Of a DNA stretch of 64,000 nucleotides, positions 8,517-17,111 are shown one piece after another. A program made the position numbers and the translations under genes. The notes under the pieces are model-generated. The model worked only from the letters and a program-made list of their open reading frames with translations. It was not told where the DNA came from and searched no databases. Each line of letters opens with the position of its first letter. Position 1 is the stretch's first letter. This DNA is from Moduliflexus sp964602655 (lineage in GTDB: Bacteria > Moduliflexota > Moduliflexia > Moduliflexales > Moduliflexaceae), in the NCBI GenBank assembly GCA_964602655.1, contig CAZRSF010000019.1, positions 1-64,000 of the forward strand. Direction: 5' to 3'.

Positions 8517-8547
8517 GGCGAAACTACAGTTTCGCTCTACAATTTTT
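8513..8547 (+). terminator. Hairpin with T-run after kptA
   Basis: GTAGGGCGAAAC (8513-8524) pairs with GTTTCGCTCTAC (8529-8540) around loop TACA, with one G-U pair, followed by AATTTTT. The kptA stop codon is in the stem. Related sequences occur at 21713-21783 and 61630-61675. Confidence 0.6.
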
Positions 8548-8627
8548 CCGCCGCCGCGCTTGACAATTCCGGCAGGCGTCCTGAATTGAACGACAAGGGT
8601 TGGTGTAAGAAAGGATATGTCGAATTC

Positions 8628-8660
8628 AACCCAGTCAGGGTTTCGAACCCTGACTGGGTT
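8628..8660. repeat. 33-nt dyad repeat
   Basis: AACCCAGTCAGGGTTTCGAA then CCCTGACTGGGTT, ending 21 nt before the YpdA-like start. Confidence 0.85.
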
Positions 8661-8681
8661 TTTGATAAAGAAGGGAAACGC

Positions 8682-9737
8682 ATGATCACAACAGAAACGA
8701 TTATTATCGGCGCGGGGCCGATTGGGCTGGAAGTCGCGGCGTGTCTCAAACGCGGCGGCGCGGAGTATCTGCATTTCGACGCGAAACAGATCGGCTACAC
8801 GATGTCGTGGTGGCCGCGCAACACGCAATTTTTCAGCACCTCGGAACGGATCGAAATCGCGGGGATTCCGATGCAGAACACGCATCAACGCAACATCACG
8901 GGCGAGGAGTATTTGGCCTATCTGCGCGCTGTCGTGGAACAGCTTGATCTGCGCGTCAACACGTATGAGCCGGTGACGCAGATCGAACGGATGAAAACCG
9001 GCTTCCGCGTCACGACCGCGCCCTTGACCGGCGCAAAGACGTATCAATGCCGCTACGTCGTGTTGGCGACCGGCGATATGACCTATCCGAACCGCCTCGG
9101 CATTCCGGGCGAAGAGTTGCCGCATGTCAGTCATTATTTCAGCGATCCGCATACATATTTTCGCAAACGGCTATTGGTGGTTGGCGGACGCAACTCGGCG
9201 GTGGAAGCCGCGCTGCGTTGCTGGCGTTCCGGCACGGAAGTGGCAATCAGCTACCGTCGCGCGGAATTCGACGAATTGTCTGTCAAAAATGTGCTGTTGC
9301 CAGACATCAAAAATCAGGTTCGGCTTGGAAACATCACATTTTACGCGGAAACCACGCCGGTAGAGATTACGCCGGAACAGGTCGTATTGGCGCATGTCAA
9401 GGACGGTAAACGGGTCGAACATGCTGCGGATTTCGTCTTGATGTGCACCGGCTTTGTCGGCGATACGCGCTTATTGGAGCAGGTCGGCGCGACGCTGTGC
9501 GGCGAAGATCGGATGCCGGTTTGCAACCCGGAGACGATGGAAACCGACGCGCCGGGCGTGTTTATGGCTGGCACGGCGGCGGCAGGTTTGCAGCAGCGCT
9601 ACCGGCTCTTTATCGAGAATTGCCATGTTCACGCCGCAAAAATCACGCAGGCGATTACCGGCAAAACGCCGGAGCAGATCGGCACGATTGCGGCGCGGCG
9701 CTATGATCTGCCGTTTTCGGAGATTCGGGCGAATTAA
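8682..9737 (+). CDS. ypdA: YpdA-like FAD/NAD(P)-dependent oxidoreductase (putative bacillithiol disulfide reductase)
   Basis: A 351-residue flavoprotein. The FAD site is IIIGAGPIGLEVAACLKR near the N-terminus; the NADPH site LVVGGRNSAVEAALRCW lies near residue 165; a C-terminal MCTGFVGDTRLL segment follows. There is no CxxC redox pair, which separates it from thioredoxin reductase and fits YpdA, the enzyme reported to reduce bacillithiol disulfide with NADPH. A BrxC-like bacilliredoxin is encoded at 21296-21646, supporting a bacillithiol-type pool. The ATG at 8682 has AAGGG 6 nt upstream. The gene is 14 nt before the CbbQ-like ATPase and likely shares its transcript. A different monooxygenase-like role is possible. 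Confidence 0.8.
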   Translation: MITTETIIIGAGPIGLEVAACLKRGGAEYLHFDAKQIGYTMSWWPRNTQFFSTSERIEIAGIPMQNTHQRNITGEEYLAYLRAVVEQLDLRVNTYEPVTQIERMKTGFRVTTAPLTGAKTYQCRYVVLATGDMTYPNRLGIPGEELPHVSHYFSDPHTYFRKRLLVVGGRNSAVEAALRCWRSGTEVAISYRRAEFDELSVKNVLLPDIKNQVRLGNITFYAETTPVEITPEQVVLAHVKDGKRVEHAADFVLMCTGFVGDTRLLEQVGATLCGEDRMPVCNPETMETDAPGVFMAGTAAAGLQQRYRLFIENCHVHAAKITQAITGKTPEQIGTIAARRYDLPFSEIRAN

Positions 9738-9751
9738 GGGGGGAGCAGACG

Positions 9752-10567
9752 ATGGATACTCGCGATATTATTCAGCAATTTTTGATTCCCGCGCCGCCGA
9801 ACTATATTCCGCAAGCGGACGAAGAACAGGCGTTTCGGGCGGCGTTTCAGAGCCGTATCCCGATGATGATCAAAGGGCCGACCGGCTGCGGCAAAACGCG
9901 CTTCATCGAGTTTATGGCCTATCGTCTCGGCTTGCCGCTGATTACGGTTTCCTGCCACGAAGACCTGACCGCTGGCGATCTTGTCGGACGCTACCTCTGG
10001 AAAGACGACGAAACGGTCTGGCAGGACGGGCCGTTGACATTAGCGGCGCGTCACGGCGGCATCTGCTACCTCGACGAAATCGTCGAAGCCCGGAAAGATA
10101 CGGTCGTGATCATTCACTCGCTGACCGATGACCGCCGCATGTTATACATTGACAAAACCGGCGAAGTCATCCGGGCGCACCCCGATTTTATGATGGTATT
10201 GAGCTATAATCCGGGCTATCAGAGCATTGTCAAAGACTTGAAAACCTCGACGAAACAGCGCTTTGTCAGTCTGATGTTTACGCATCCGGCAATTGAAACG
10301 GAAACGGCGATTCTTCAAAGCGAATCCGGCCTGTCGCCGGAGATCAGCCGCCGCCTTGCGGATATGGGCGCGAAGATTCGCCAACTCAAAGAATTCGGCC
10401 TTGACGAAGGGGTCAGCACGCGCCTGTTGGTCTATGTCGGGCGTCTGATGGCGCAAGGCTTGCCGCCGTATGACGCCTGCCGCTGCGCCATTACCCACAC
10501 GCTGACCGATGATGGCGACATCATGCGCTCGATTATGGATATTGTCGGTCTCTATTTCGAACAGTAG
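9752..10567 (+). CDS. MoxR-family AAA+ ATPase (CbbQ/NorQ type)
   Basis: A 271-residue AAA+ ATPase. Walker A GPTGCGKT is at 42-49 and Walker B GGICYLDE at 102-109, followed by NPGYQS and KTSTKQRFVSL sensor/arginine-finger regions. CbbQ, NirQ, NorQ and GvpN-like proteins remodel a target enzyme together with a VWA partner; a CbbO/NorD-like VWA protein is encoded at 11276-13534. No RuBisCO or nitric oxide reductase gene is nearby, so the client is unknown. An AAGGGGGGAG ribosome site precedes the start. The gene follows the YpdA-like gene by 14 nt. Confidence 0.9.
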   Translation: MDTRDIIQQFLIPAPPNYIPQADEEQAFRAAFQSRIPMMIKGPTGCGKTRFIEFMAYRLGLPLITVSCHEDLTAGDLVGRYLWKDDETVWQDGPLTLAARHGGICYLDEIVEARKDTVVIIHSLTDDRRMLYIDKTGEVIRAHPDFMMVLSYNPGYQSIVKDLKTSTKQRFVSLMFTHPAIETETAILQSESGLSPEISRRLADMGAKIRQLKEFGLDEGVSTRLLVYVGRLMAQGLPPYDACRCAITHTLTDDGDIMRSIMDIVGLYFEQ

Positions 10568-10679
10568 CCGCTATCGAACGCAGCGCGGCCTCCTGACATG
10601 GCATAATGATTGAATATTACGCGAGTTACAGTGTGTAAACCGTCATATTCGTATCGCCTAATTTCAGGAGGTTCCTGTG

Positions 10680-11042
10680 ATGAAATATCGCATGTTTGTC
10701 AGTGTTGTTGTTTCCTTTCTGTTCGTATCGTCGCTTGCTGCCGCCGAACCGCGTCAGCGAGCCTGGACAAACGCCGTCAACGGCGTGGAATTGAAAATGC
10801 GACCGTCGTTGTATGCGCCTGCGATTGCGACGCTGCCGCATAATACGTTCGTGATATTATGGGGCGGGCAATCCACACTTCAACAAGTCAACGGCGTTCA
10901 GGGACATTGGGTCTATGCGCAGTCGCCGTGTGGCCGGGGCTGGGTCTTTGACGCGCATCTTCGGACGGATTCCGCGATGACATCGAACAGAAACAATACG
11001 TCCGAACAGAAAAGATTCGTCAGCCTGGAACGAACGCAATAA
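10680..11042 (+). CDS. Secreted SH3-like small protein
   Basis: A 120-residue protein with an N-terminal signal peptide (MKYRMFVSVVVSFLFVSSLAAAEP), then a bacterial SH3-like segment (NGVELKMRPSLYAPAIATLP, and GHWVYAQSPCGRGWVFDAHL). The tail is polar and unstructured. It is exported and probably binds cell wall or another surface polymer. AGGAGG is 8 nt before the ATG; a GTG one codon earlier is possible but too close to the SD. It lies between a CbbQ-like ATPase and its VWA partner, which is not usual for that pair. Confidence 0.75.
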   Translation: MKYRMFVSVVVSFLFVSSLAAAEPRQRAWTNAVNGVELKMRPSLYAPAIATLPHNTFVILWGGQSTLQQVNGVQGHWVYAQSPCGRGWVFDAHLRTDSAMTSNRNNTSEQKRFVSLERTQ

Positions 11043-11195
11043 CGCCGGGTTTCTTCCCGGTGGAACCTCTGACAGTCAATCGTTGTAAACCTTGTCGGAA
11101 ATAGCATTTCTCAGAAAGCGGAAATTTTTTTGCGCATTCGTCTGAATTTTGCGCGCGCGATTCCCTCCTTATCCATAAAATCCCCTACGATTTCA

Positions 11196-11224
11196 TTGAC
11201 TTTTTCTTGATTGATTGAAATACA
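11196..11224 (+). promoter_or_regulatory. Weak candidate promoter before the VWA gene
   Basis: TTGACT (11196-11201) and AATACA (11219-11224) with a 17-nt spacer. The 233-nt gap is otherwise featureless apart from a small CCGGG/CCCGG hairpin just after the SH3 gene. Confidence 0.3.
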
Positions 11225-11275
11225 GCATTATTCATTTGTGTTAATACCACGAGAACCCTTCCCACAGCGACAGTT

Positions 11276-13534
11276 ATGAACGGCAATTCGCAACAACTTT
11301 TATGTAATGTCCTCCGCCGCGTACGCGACGAACTTGCGCTGAAATCAGATCGCGCCGCCGCCGTCTCGCGTTCTCTTTCCGCCTTGCAATCAGCAACCGA
11401 GCAAGAATGTCAATCTGCCATGCAAGCCGCGCTGAAAGCGCTTGCGCCGGAAATGGCGTGGATGTTCGAACTTCCCGCGATTGTGGCGGACGCGATGTCG
11501 TTCGGATTGCGCTTCGCGCATCTCAGCGAATATGCGGGCATGACATATTTCACCGCAATGGCTCGCGGCGGATTCGGCGCGACGCCGGAGCAGGCGCATC
11601 ATCTGCATTCGTGGCTGCGACGGCTGCTGACGATGCACGAACGTTTTGCCCTGTCGCTGCTGAGAGGGTGGCGATTGCTGGCGGAGCGGCTGAATGCTGA
11701 CGAAATAGACCTCTATCTCGAAGAAGCGCTGGATTGCTGCGATTTTAATCCGCTGATGACGCAGCAATTATTGGAATGCCGGATGTCCAACAGCGAGGCG
11801 ATCATGGCGCGTTTGCTGAGGGAATGCCGGCTCAGTGACGTTGACGACGCACTGGAAACGCTGCTGTTTGCGTTGACCGGCGAACAGATCGCGGTGGCGC
11901 CGCTGCGAGAGTTGCCGTCGCCGCTCGCCACAGAACGCCAGACGCGCTTGATCTGCCTGCATCGCTGCGTTTATCTGCCGGGAAGCGTCGGCGATTTTCC
12001 AGCGCGCGCCACCAACCGCGAATGGTATCTGCTGCAAACCGTCATCGCCGCTGGAATGCTGGTGTTCGAAAGCTTCCCGCGCATTCATGGACATCCTGAC
12101 TATCCGAACGCCGCGAAACTCGCCGGAACGTCGCTGCCACGCCAGAATCTTTTTCAGCTATTCGAATACCTTCGAGTGGTCAGCGCGATTCGAAACGCCT
12201 GGCCGGGCAGCCGCCGTCTGCTCGAATTCGGCCTGAACGCAGAAGTTTCCCGGCATGCCGAACGCATCGGCGACATCGAACGCCTGCTGTTTGACGCATT
12301 GCGTGGAATTGTTGCCAAAGACGCGCCTTGCGCCGAATTCGCGGAATGTCTGCGGCAGCAAGCCGCGACATGCCAAAATGTTTTTCAGACTGCCGATCTT
12401 GTTCGCGATTTCGACGCCGACGCGCTTGTCGCCGCCTGCCCTGAAACTGCGCAACGGCTGCTGCGTCCGTTCGGTTTTCTGCCCGATTTTATGTATTACG
12501 CCGTTCTCAGCATTCCGCCGTCAGATGAGCAGATTCGCGCATTGCGCGGCGCGATGTCGCCGTCGCTGAGTCCGACGCATCTGTTCGCGGAAACCGTCGA
12601 ACTTCCTTCCACGCCGTTTATTCTTCCGGCGCAGCCCGACGATCCACGCGGAACGCGCTATCTGTATCACGAATGGCATCAGGAGCAGCATCGCTATCTG
12701 CCGCGCCATTGCGCCGTGCATGAGCGCGAAATGCCCTACCAAAAGCCATACACCGTGTCGGCGGAAGCGCTGCTGGAAGGGGAACGCATCCGGCGCGTCT
12801 TCGAACTGCTTAAGCCAGAGGAGACGCGCAAAGAAACTCGCCTGCCGGAAGGAGACGACATCAACCCGGATCAGTTGGTGGACTATGTCATTGCGTCGAA
12901 ACGCGAGCCTGCCCCGCCGATTCGGTTTTTCGAGCGGCCACGCATCCGGCGGCGCGACATGGCCGCGCTGCTGCTGCTCGACATCAGCGGCTCGACGGGC
13001 GAAATGGTGTCGCAGCAGAAGACGCTCGACATCGAAAAACAGTCGGCGGTCATTTTAGGACAGGGATTGGCAGCGGTCGGTGACCGTTTCGCGATTTGCG
13101 GCTTCAGCAGCAACGGGCGCGAACGCTGCGAATTTCTCATCTTCAAAGATTTTGGAGACGACTGGAATCAAACCAGCTGGTCGCGGGTGTTGTCCGCGAT
13201 TCCGATGAGTACGACCCGCATGGGGGCGGCGTTGCGTCACGCCGGGTATCGTTTGCAGCAGGAATCAGCGCGGCAGAAATTGCTGTTGATCATCACTGAC
13301 GGCAAACCGTTGGATAAAGATTACAGCCCGGAAACCCGCTACGCGCAGCATGACGTGCGGATGGCGTGTTTAGAAAACCGGCGGCAGGGCATCATCACCT
13401 TCTGCGTCTCCACGCAGGAAAACAGTCGCAGCGACCTCGAATTGATGTTCCCGGAGCGTCGTTTCGTCATCCTCAATTCGATTCAGGAATTGCGGCGTCT
13501 GCTGCCGCGTTATTACATGAAATTGACGCGGTAA
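11276..13534 (+). CDS. CbbO/NorD-like VWA-domain protein
   Basis: A 752-residue cytoplasmic protein. The first two thirds are helical and resemble the adaptor region of CbbO/NorD. The C-terminus is a von Willebrand factor A domain from about residue 560, with metal-site motif DISGSTGE at about 568-575, a downstream TTRMG threonine, and IITDGKP with the final MIDAS Asp. This partners with MoxR/CbbQ ATPases to remodel or load metal into an enzyme. The likely partner is the ATPase at 9752-10567. No client enzyme is recognisable nearby. The start has no strong SD. Confidence 0.85.
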   Translation: MNGNSQQLLCNVLRRVRDELALKSDRAAAVSRSLSALQSATEQECQSAMQAALKALAPEMAWMFELPAIVADAMSFGLRFAHLSEYAGMTYFTAMARGGFGATPEQAHHLHSWLRRLLTMHERFALSLLRGWRLLAERLNADEIDLYLEEALDCCDFNPLMTQQLLECRMSNSEAIMARLLRECRLSDVDDALETLLFALTGEQIAVAPLRELPSPLATERQTRLICLHRCVYLPGSVGDFPARATNREWYLLQTVIAAGMLVFESFPRIHGHPDYPNAAKLAGTSLPRQNLFQLFEYLRVVSAIRNAWPGSRRLLEFGLNAEVSRHAERIGDIERLLFDALRGIVAKDAPCAEFAECLRQQAATCQNVFQTADLVRDFDADALVAACPETAQRLLRPFGFLPDFMYYAVLSIPPSDEQIRALRGAMSPSLSPTHLFAETVELPSTPFILPAQPDDPRGTRYLYHEWHQEQHRYLPRHCAVHEREMPYQKPYTVSAEALLEGERIRRVFELLKPEETRKETRLPEGDDINPDQLVDYVIASKREPAPPIRFFERPRIRRRDMAALLLLDISGSTGEMVSQQKTLDIEKQSAVILGQGLAAVGDRFAICGFSSNGRERCEFLIFKDFGDDWNQTSWSRVLSAIPMSTTRMGAALRHAGYRLQQESARQKLLLIITDGKPLDKDYSPETRYAQHDVRMACLENRRQGIITFCVSTQENSRSDLELMFPERRFVILNSIQELRRLLPRYYMKLTR

Positions 13535-13611
13535 GCATTCTTTTGTTATTGACAGGATTGATAGCATCAACAAGAACGCATGAATATCATCTTTTAATTC
13601 ATCCGAACCCT

Positions 13612-13644
13612 AACCCTGCCAGGGTTTCGAACCCTGGCAGGGTT
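13612..13644. repeat. 33-nt dyad repeat
   Basis: AACCCTGCCAGGGTTTCGAA then CCCTGGCAGGGTT, 25 nt before the NAT-like start. Confidence 0.87.
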
Positions 13645-13669
13645 GAAAAAATATCGATATTTTTCATTA

Positions 13670-14497
13670 ATGATTCATTCCGATCCGCATTTTATGATCA
13701 CCGATCAGGCGACGCTGGCGGCCTTCTGGCAACATGCCGGAATTGACTTCGCGCATGAGAGTCAGGCGACCATTATCAGCAAACTCTGCGCCGCGTTCGC
13801 CAACATGCCATACGAGAATTTGACGAAAATCATCAAAACCGACGCGGTCATCAGCGCAAGCAGCGCGAAACGCCTGCCGGACGAGGTGATTCGCGATTAT
13901 TTGCATTACGGCGCGGGTGGCACCTGCTTTTCTCTGACCGCCGCATTTATCGCCCTGTTCAATGCGTGCGGCATCGAGGCGCACCCGATTCTGGCCGACC
14001 GGCATTACGGCGTCGAAACGCATTGCGCCCTTGTCTTTCCGCAAGACGCCGGGCTGTTGCTGCTTGACCCCGGCTACCTGATTCATGAGCCGATCCCGTT
14101 GCCGACGCTCGCGCCGCAGACCGTCACGCATGGCTTCAACACGCTCGAACTCGTGCCGCAGGACGCGGGGCAAAAGGTCGAACTCTTCACCGTCGTGAAC
14201 AACAGCCGCAAATCGCGCCTGACGTATAAAGTCAATCCGGTGGATGGCGCGACATTTGGCCGCGCTTGGGAACGGTCGTTCGCGTGGGAGATGATGACCT
14301 ATCCCGTGTTAACGAAACAGCGTCATGGCGTGCAGCAATATTTGCAGGGCAATCAGTTGCGGATTCGCGACCACACGCGCACCACGAAACACCAGTTGAC
14401 GCCGGATCAGGAATACGACTTCATCAGCCGGACGCTCGGCATTCATCCGACGATTATCAAAAAAGCGTTTTCGATTGTCAGGTGTAAAAATGATTAG
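13670..14497 (+). CDS. Arylamine N-acetyltransferase-like protein
   Basis: A 275-residue protein with the NAT-fold cysteine-protease-like triad: Cys86 in GAGGTCFSLT, His118 in VETHCAL, Asp133 in LLLDPGY. NAT enzymes move an acetyl or other acyl group from CoA to an amine. The family's usual RGGxC becomes GAGGTC here, and overall similarity looks distant, so it could act on another acyl donor or be a NAT-like transglutaminase. ATG 13670 is chosen because an earlier TTG at 13643 falls in the 33-nt repeat; ATG 13694 is another option. Confidence 0.75.
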   Translation: MIHSDPHFMITDQATLAAFWQHAGIDFAHESQATIISKLCAAFANMPYENLTKIIKTDAVISASSAKRLPDEVIRDYLHYGAGGTCFSLTAAFIALFNACGIEAHPILADRHYGVETHCALVFPQDAGLLLLDPGYLIHEPIPLPTLAPQTVTHGFNTLELVPQDAGQKVELFTVVNNSRKSRLTYKVNPVDGATFGRAWERSFAWEMMTYPVLTKQRHGVQQYLQGNQLRIRDHTRTTKHQLTPDQEYDFISRTLGIHPTIIKKAFSIVRCKND

Positions 14498-14528
14498 GTG
14501 TCAGACACTTCGAAAGTGTCTGACACCT
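14496..14528. repeat. 33-nt dyad repeat
   Basis: Perfect palindrome AGGTGTCAGACACTTCGAAA then GTGTCTGACACCT, overlapping the end of the NAT-like gene. No T-run follows. Confidence 0.87.
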
Positions 14529-14547
14529 TTAAACAGGGATTTTGATT

Positions 14548-15123
14548 ATGGCACACGCACTTCCGCCGTTTCCGATGAAATATTACGTGGCAATTTTGTT
14601 CGCCTCGCCTGACGCGCTCGCATCGGCGAAACGCGAATTGACCGCCGTCTGGGGCGAAATTGACTTCGAGGGGCGCGATCATGTGTTCGATGTCAGCGAG
14701 TACTACGCGCCGGAGATGGGCACTCCGCTCTATCGGCGTTTGGTGTCGTTCGCCGCGCTGCTGCCGCCGACGGAATTGGTCAGGATGAAACTCCGGTGTA
14801 ACGACATCGAAGACACGTTGGCGCGTGACGGCAAACGGATCGTCAATCTCGACGCGGGCTATTTGGATCACAACAAAATCGTGCTGGCTTCCGCCAAAGA
14901 AGCGGGGCAGAAAATCTATCTTGATCACGGCATTTACGCCGATTTCGTGGGGCGTTACTCCAAAGGGAACTACCAGCCGTTCGACTGGACGTTCCCGGAT
15001 TTTCGCGACGGGCGCTACGATCAGGAAATTCTGACCATGCGGCGCATCTATCTCGACCAGATGCGGGAATGGCGCAACACGCAGCCGCCGCTGCATACGC
15101 AAGGACAATCAGATGCCGAATAA
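14548..15123 (+). CDS. DUF4416 family protein
   Basis: A 191-residue protein matching the DUF4416 pattern (YYVAILFASPDALASAKREL, then DFEGRDHVFDVSEYY, IVNLDAGYLDHNKIVLAS and a final MRRIYLDQMR). The family has no established function. It starts at ATG 14548 with AGGGA upstream, and its last codons overlap the MFS gene by 11 nt, suggesting coupled translation. Confidence 0.85.
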   Translation: MAHALPPFPMKYYVAILFASPDALASAKRELTAVWGEIDFEGRDHVFDVSEYYAPEMGTPLYRRLVSFAALLPPTELVRMKLRCNDIEDTLARDGKRIVNLDAGYLDHNKIVLASAKEAGQKIYLDHGIYADFVGRYSKGNYQPFDWTFPDFRDGRYDQEILTMRRIYLDQMREWRNTQPPLHTQGQSDAE

Positions 15124-16279
15124 TCGAAAGCTGCTGCTCGCGTTGCATATCGTCGTCGTGTTTTTTTACTGGATGGCGCAATATATCTTCATGCCGACTC
15201 TGCCGGTGTATGTCCGCACCAAAACCGGCGATCTGGCAATGATTGGCGTCGTGTTAGCGATGTATGGCCTCTGGCAGGCGTGTTTCCGTTTGCCGCTCGG
15301 CATCGTATCCGATTGGCTTGGCAGGCGCAAGTTGTTTATTCTCGCCTGCATCGTGTTGTTAGGCGTCGGCTCGTGGCTGATGGGCACGGCGGACGGCGTG
15401 GCGCAAATTCTGATCGGAAGAATCTTGACCGGCATTGCCGCGAGCGCGTGGGTCGTGCTCATCGTGGCGTTTAACAGCCTGTTTCCGTCTGAAGAAGCGG
15501 TTCGCGCCACGCTGCTGCTGACATTAGTGAATTCAGCCGGACGCTTAGTCGGGACAACCTCAACCGGCTTTTTAAATGAGCGCGGTGGCTATCCGCTGGC
15601 GTTTTTTGCCTCGATGTTCTGCGCGGCGCTGGCATTCGTCGCCATGCTTCTCGTGAAAGAAGTCCGCCGCCCACCGAAACGCCCGACATTCGACAGCATT
15701 TTCCGCCTGATCGTTCGACCGGATGTGCTCTGGCCGTCGCTGTCCAACGCCGTCGTCCAGCACGTGATCTGGGGCGCAACATTCGGATTCATGCCGTTGT
15801 TAGCAAAACAGGTCGGCGTGTCCGAGGTCATGCAAGGGATGCTGGTCAGCCTGAACCTGCTGATCAATATCTCCGGCACGCTTTTCGCGACGGCGTTAAT
15901 CAAACGCATCGGGCTGTTTCGCTTGCTTGTCGCCAGCATGTCGGCGCTGTCCGCCGGATGCGCCGTTGCCGCGCTCAGTTCTTCGTTCACTGGCATCCTG
16001 TTGGCGCAATGCTGCTTTGGCCTCGGCGCAGGCATCGGTTATCCGGTGTTGATGGGATTGAGCATTCGCAAGGTTGACGACCCCGAACGCGGCACCGCGA
16101 TGGGGTTGCATCAGGCGATTTACGCGGTCGGCATGTTCAGCGGCCCCTGGTTGAGCGGCATCCTGGCAGAGCGGATCGGTTTAGCCCCGATGTTCGGCGC
16201 AACCGGCGCGGCCTGCCTGTTCTGCGGACTATTCGGCGCGTATCAGGTGAAACGCATCTTTTCGCAATCGCCGTCATAA
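15113..16279 (+). CDS. Major facilitator superfamily transporter
   Basis: A 388-residue membrane protein with about 12 hydrophobic helices. The MFS signature after helix 2 reads FRLPLGIVSDWLGRRKLF, and a second half begins near residue 210. It resembles drug/sugar efflux MFS carriers; the substrate cannot be told. It overlaps DUF4416 by 11 nt. Confidence 0.88.
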   Translation: MPNNRKLLLALHIVVVFFYWMAQYIFMPTLPVYVRTKTGDLAMIGVVLAMYGLWQACFRLPLGIVSDWLGRRKLFILACIVLLGVGSWLMGTADGVAQILIGRILTGIAASAWVVLIVAFNSLFPSEEAVRATLLLTLVNSAGRLVGTTSTGFLNERGGYPLAFFASMFCAALAFVAMLLVKEVRRPPKRPTFDSIFRLIVRPDVLWPSLSNAVVQHVIWGATFGFMPLLAKQVGVSEVMQGMLVSLNLLINISGTLFATALIKRIGLFRLLVASMSALSAGCAVAALSSSFTGILLAQCCFGLGAGIGYPVLMGLSIRKVDDPERGTAMGLHQAIYAVGMFSGPWLSGILAERIGLAPMFGATGAACLFCGLFGAYQVKRIFSQSPS

Positions 16280-16349
16280 ATATCTTGTTAGCCCACGTCT
16301 CACTAATCAAGAAAAACGTTGAAAAAAATAGGTATCGTAAATGGCAAGA

Positions 16350-16358
16350 TGGTATAAT
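16350..16358 (+). promoter_or_regulatory. Extended -10 promoter
   Basis: TGGTATAAT is a perfect -10 with a TGn extension; no convincing -35 is at 17 nt. It lies about 48 nt before the AT-rich orphan gene. Confidence 0.5.
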
Positions 16359-16405
16359 CAATATGTGATTTTCTCCCATTTATGCTCTGTGAGTTGGGGA
16401 TAGTC

Positions 16406-17044
16406 ATGGATACTCTACTTGAAGAAATACAGACTTTTAAAAAATGGGCAGATCATTACCCTATCTATCAGCGAAGTGGAGAATGGGAATGTGATTATGG
16501 AAATTGGGCGATTATTTACACCGAATTTGAAAAATTTTCAAATATGAATATCTGGAATGGAGAGATGCTTACTGAACAACAAATCGATAATTTACTCTAT
16601 ATTATCGCTCGCGATAATGAATGTGAACATCTCGTCGAGGTTCTTTTGGAAAATCTTCGACTGGCTCGCCATCTGGCACAACATGCTGTCAAAACGTCTC
16701 ATTCGGATGCCAAATGGCAGTTAGCAAAATGTATTTCAGCCATCCCGGATATGGCAATTGATGAGTTGTTATATCAATTATCGTTTGATCGATCCTATTA
16801 TGTGCAACGTATTTGCATGATGGAATCAGCAAAAAGACAGTCCGTGTGGACAAAAGAGATGATTGAATTCTCATGGCAAACAGCCGATGAGTATCAGCGT
16901 ATCAGTGCGTTATGGTCATTATACTGGATCAATAGCGAGGATTTGGAAGAATATTTGGCGGTTGCTGAGAAATCTGATTCTGTGTATTTGAGAGAAAATG
17001 TCCAGGAGATTAGACATGAGCGGCAACAGAGTACACCGGCCTGA
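16406..17044 (+). CDS. Hypothetical helical protein, AT-rich orphan
   Basis: A 212-residue, acidic, mostly helical soluble protein (MDTLLEEIQTFKKWADHYP...). The middle shows short paired helices (VEVLLENLRLARHLAQHAV, LAKCISAIPDMAIDELLYQL) like degenerate HEAT-type repeats. No signal peptide or membrane segment, and I do not recognise the family. The gene is clearly richer in A+T than both neighbours and has its own extended -10 promoter, hinting at recent acquisition. ATG 16406 has GGGGA 5 nt upstream. It ends 67 nt from the converging peptidase gene. Confidence 0.7.
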   Translation: MDTLLEEIQTFKKWADHYPIYQRSGEWECDYGNWAIIYTEFEKFSNMNIWNGEMLTEQQIDNLLYIIARDNECEHLVEVLLENLRLARHLAQHAVKTSHSDAKWQLAKCISAIPDMAIDELLYQLSFDRSYYVQRICMMESAKRQSVWTKEMIEFSWQTADEYQRISALWSLYWINSEDLEEYLAVAEKSDSVYLRENVQEIRHERQQSTPA

Positions 17045-17111
17045 AAAAGGCATAGATGGGCTAACGATCCGCTTGCAGGGGGCGATTGAATTTGGATTTT
17101 CACGCCCATTT

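Noticed and set aside
9454..10131. 225-residue frame spanning the ypdA-cbbQ junction
   Set aside because: It overlaps two strong genes in another frame and shows the Arg/Ser-rich mix of a shadow.
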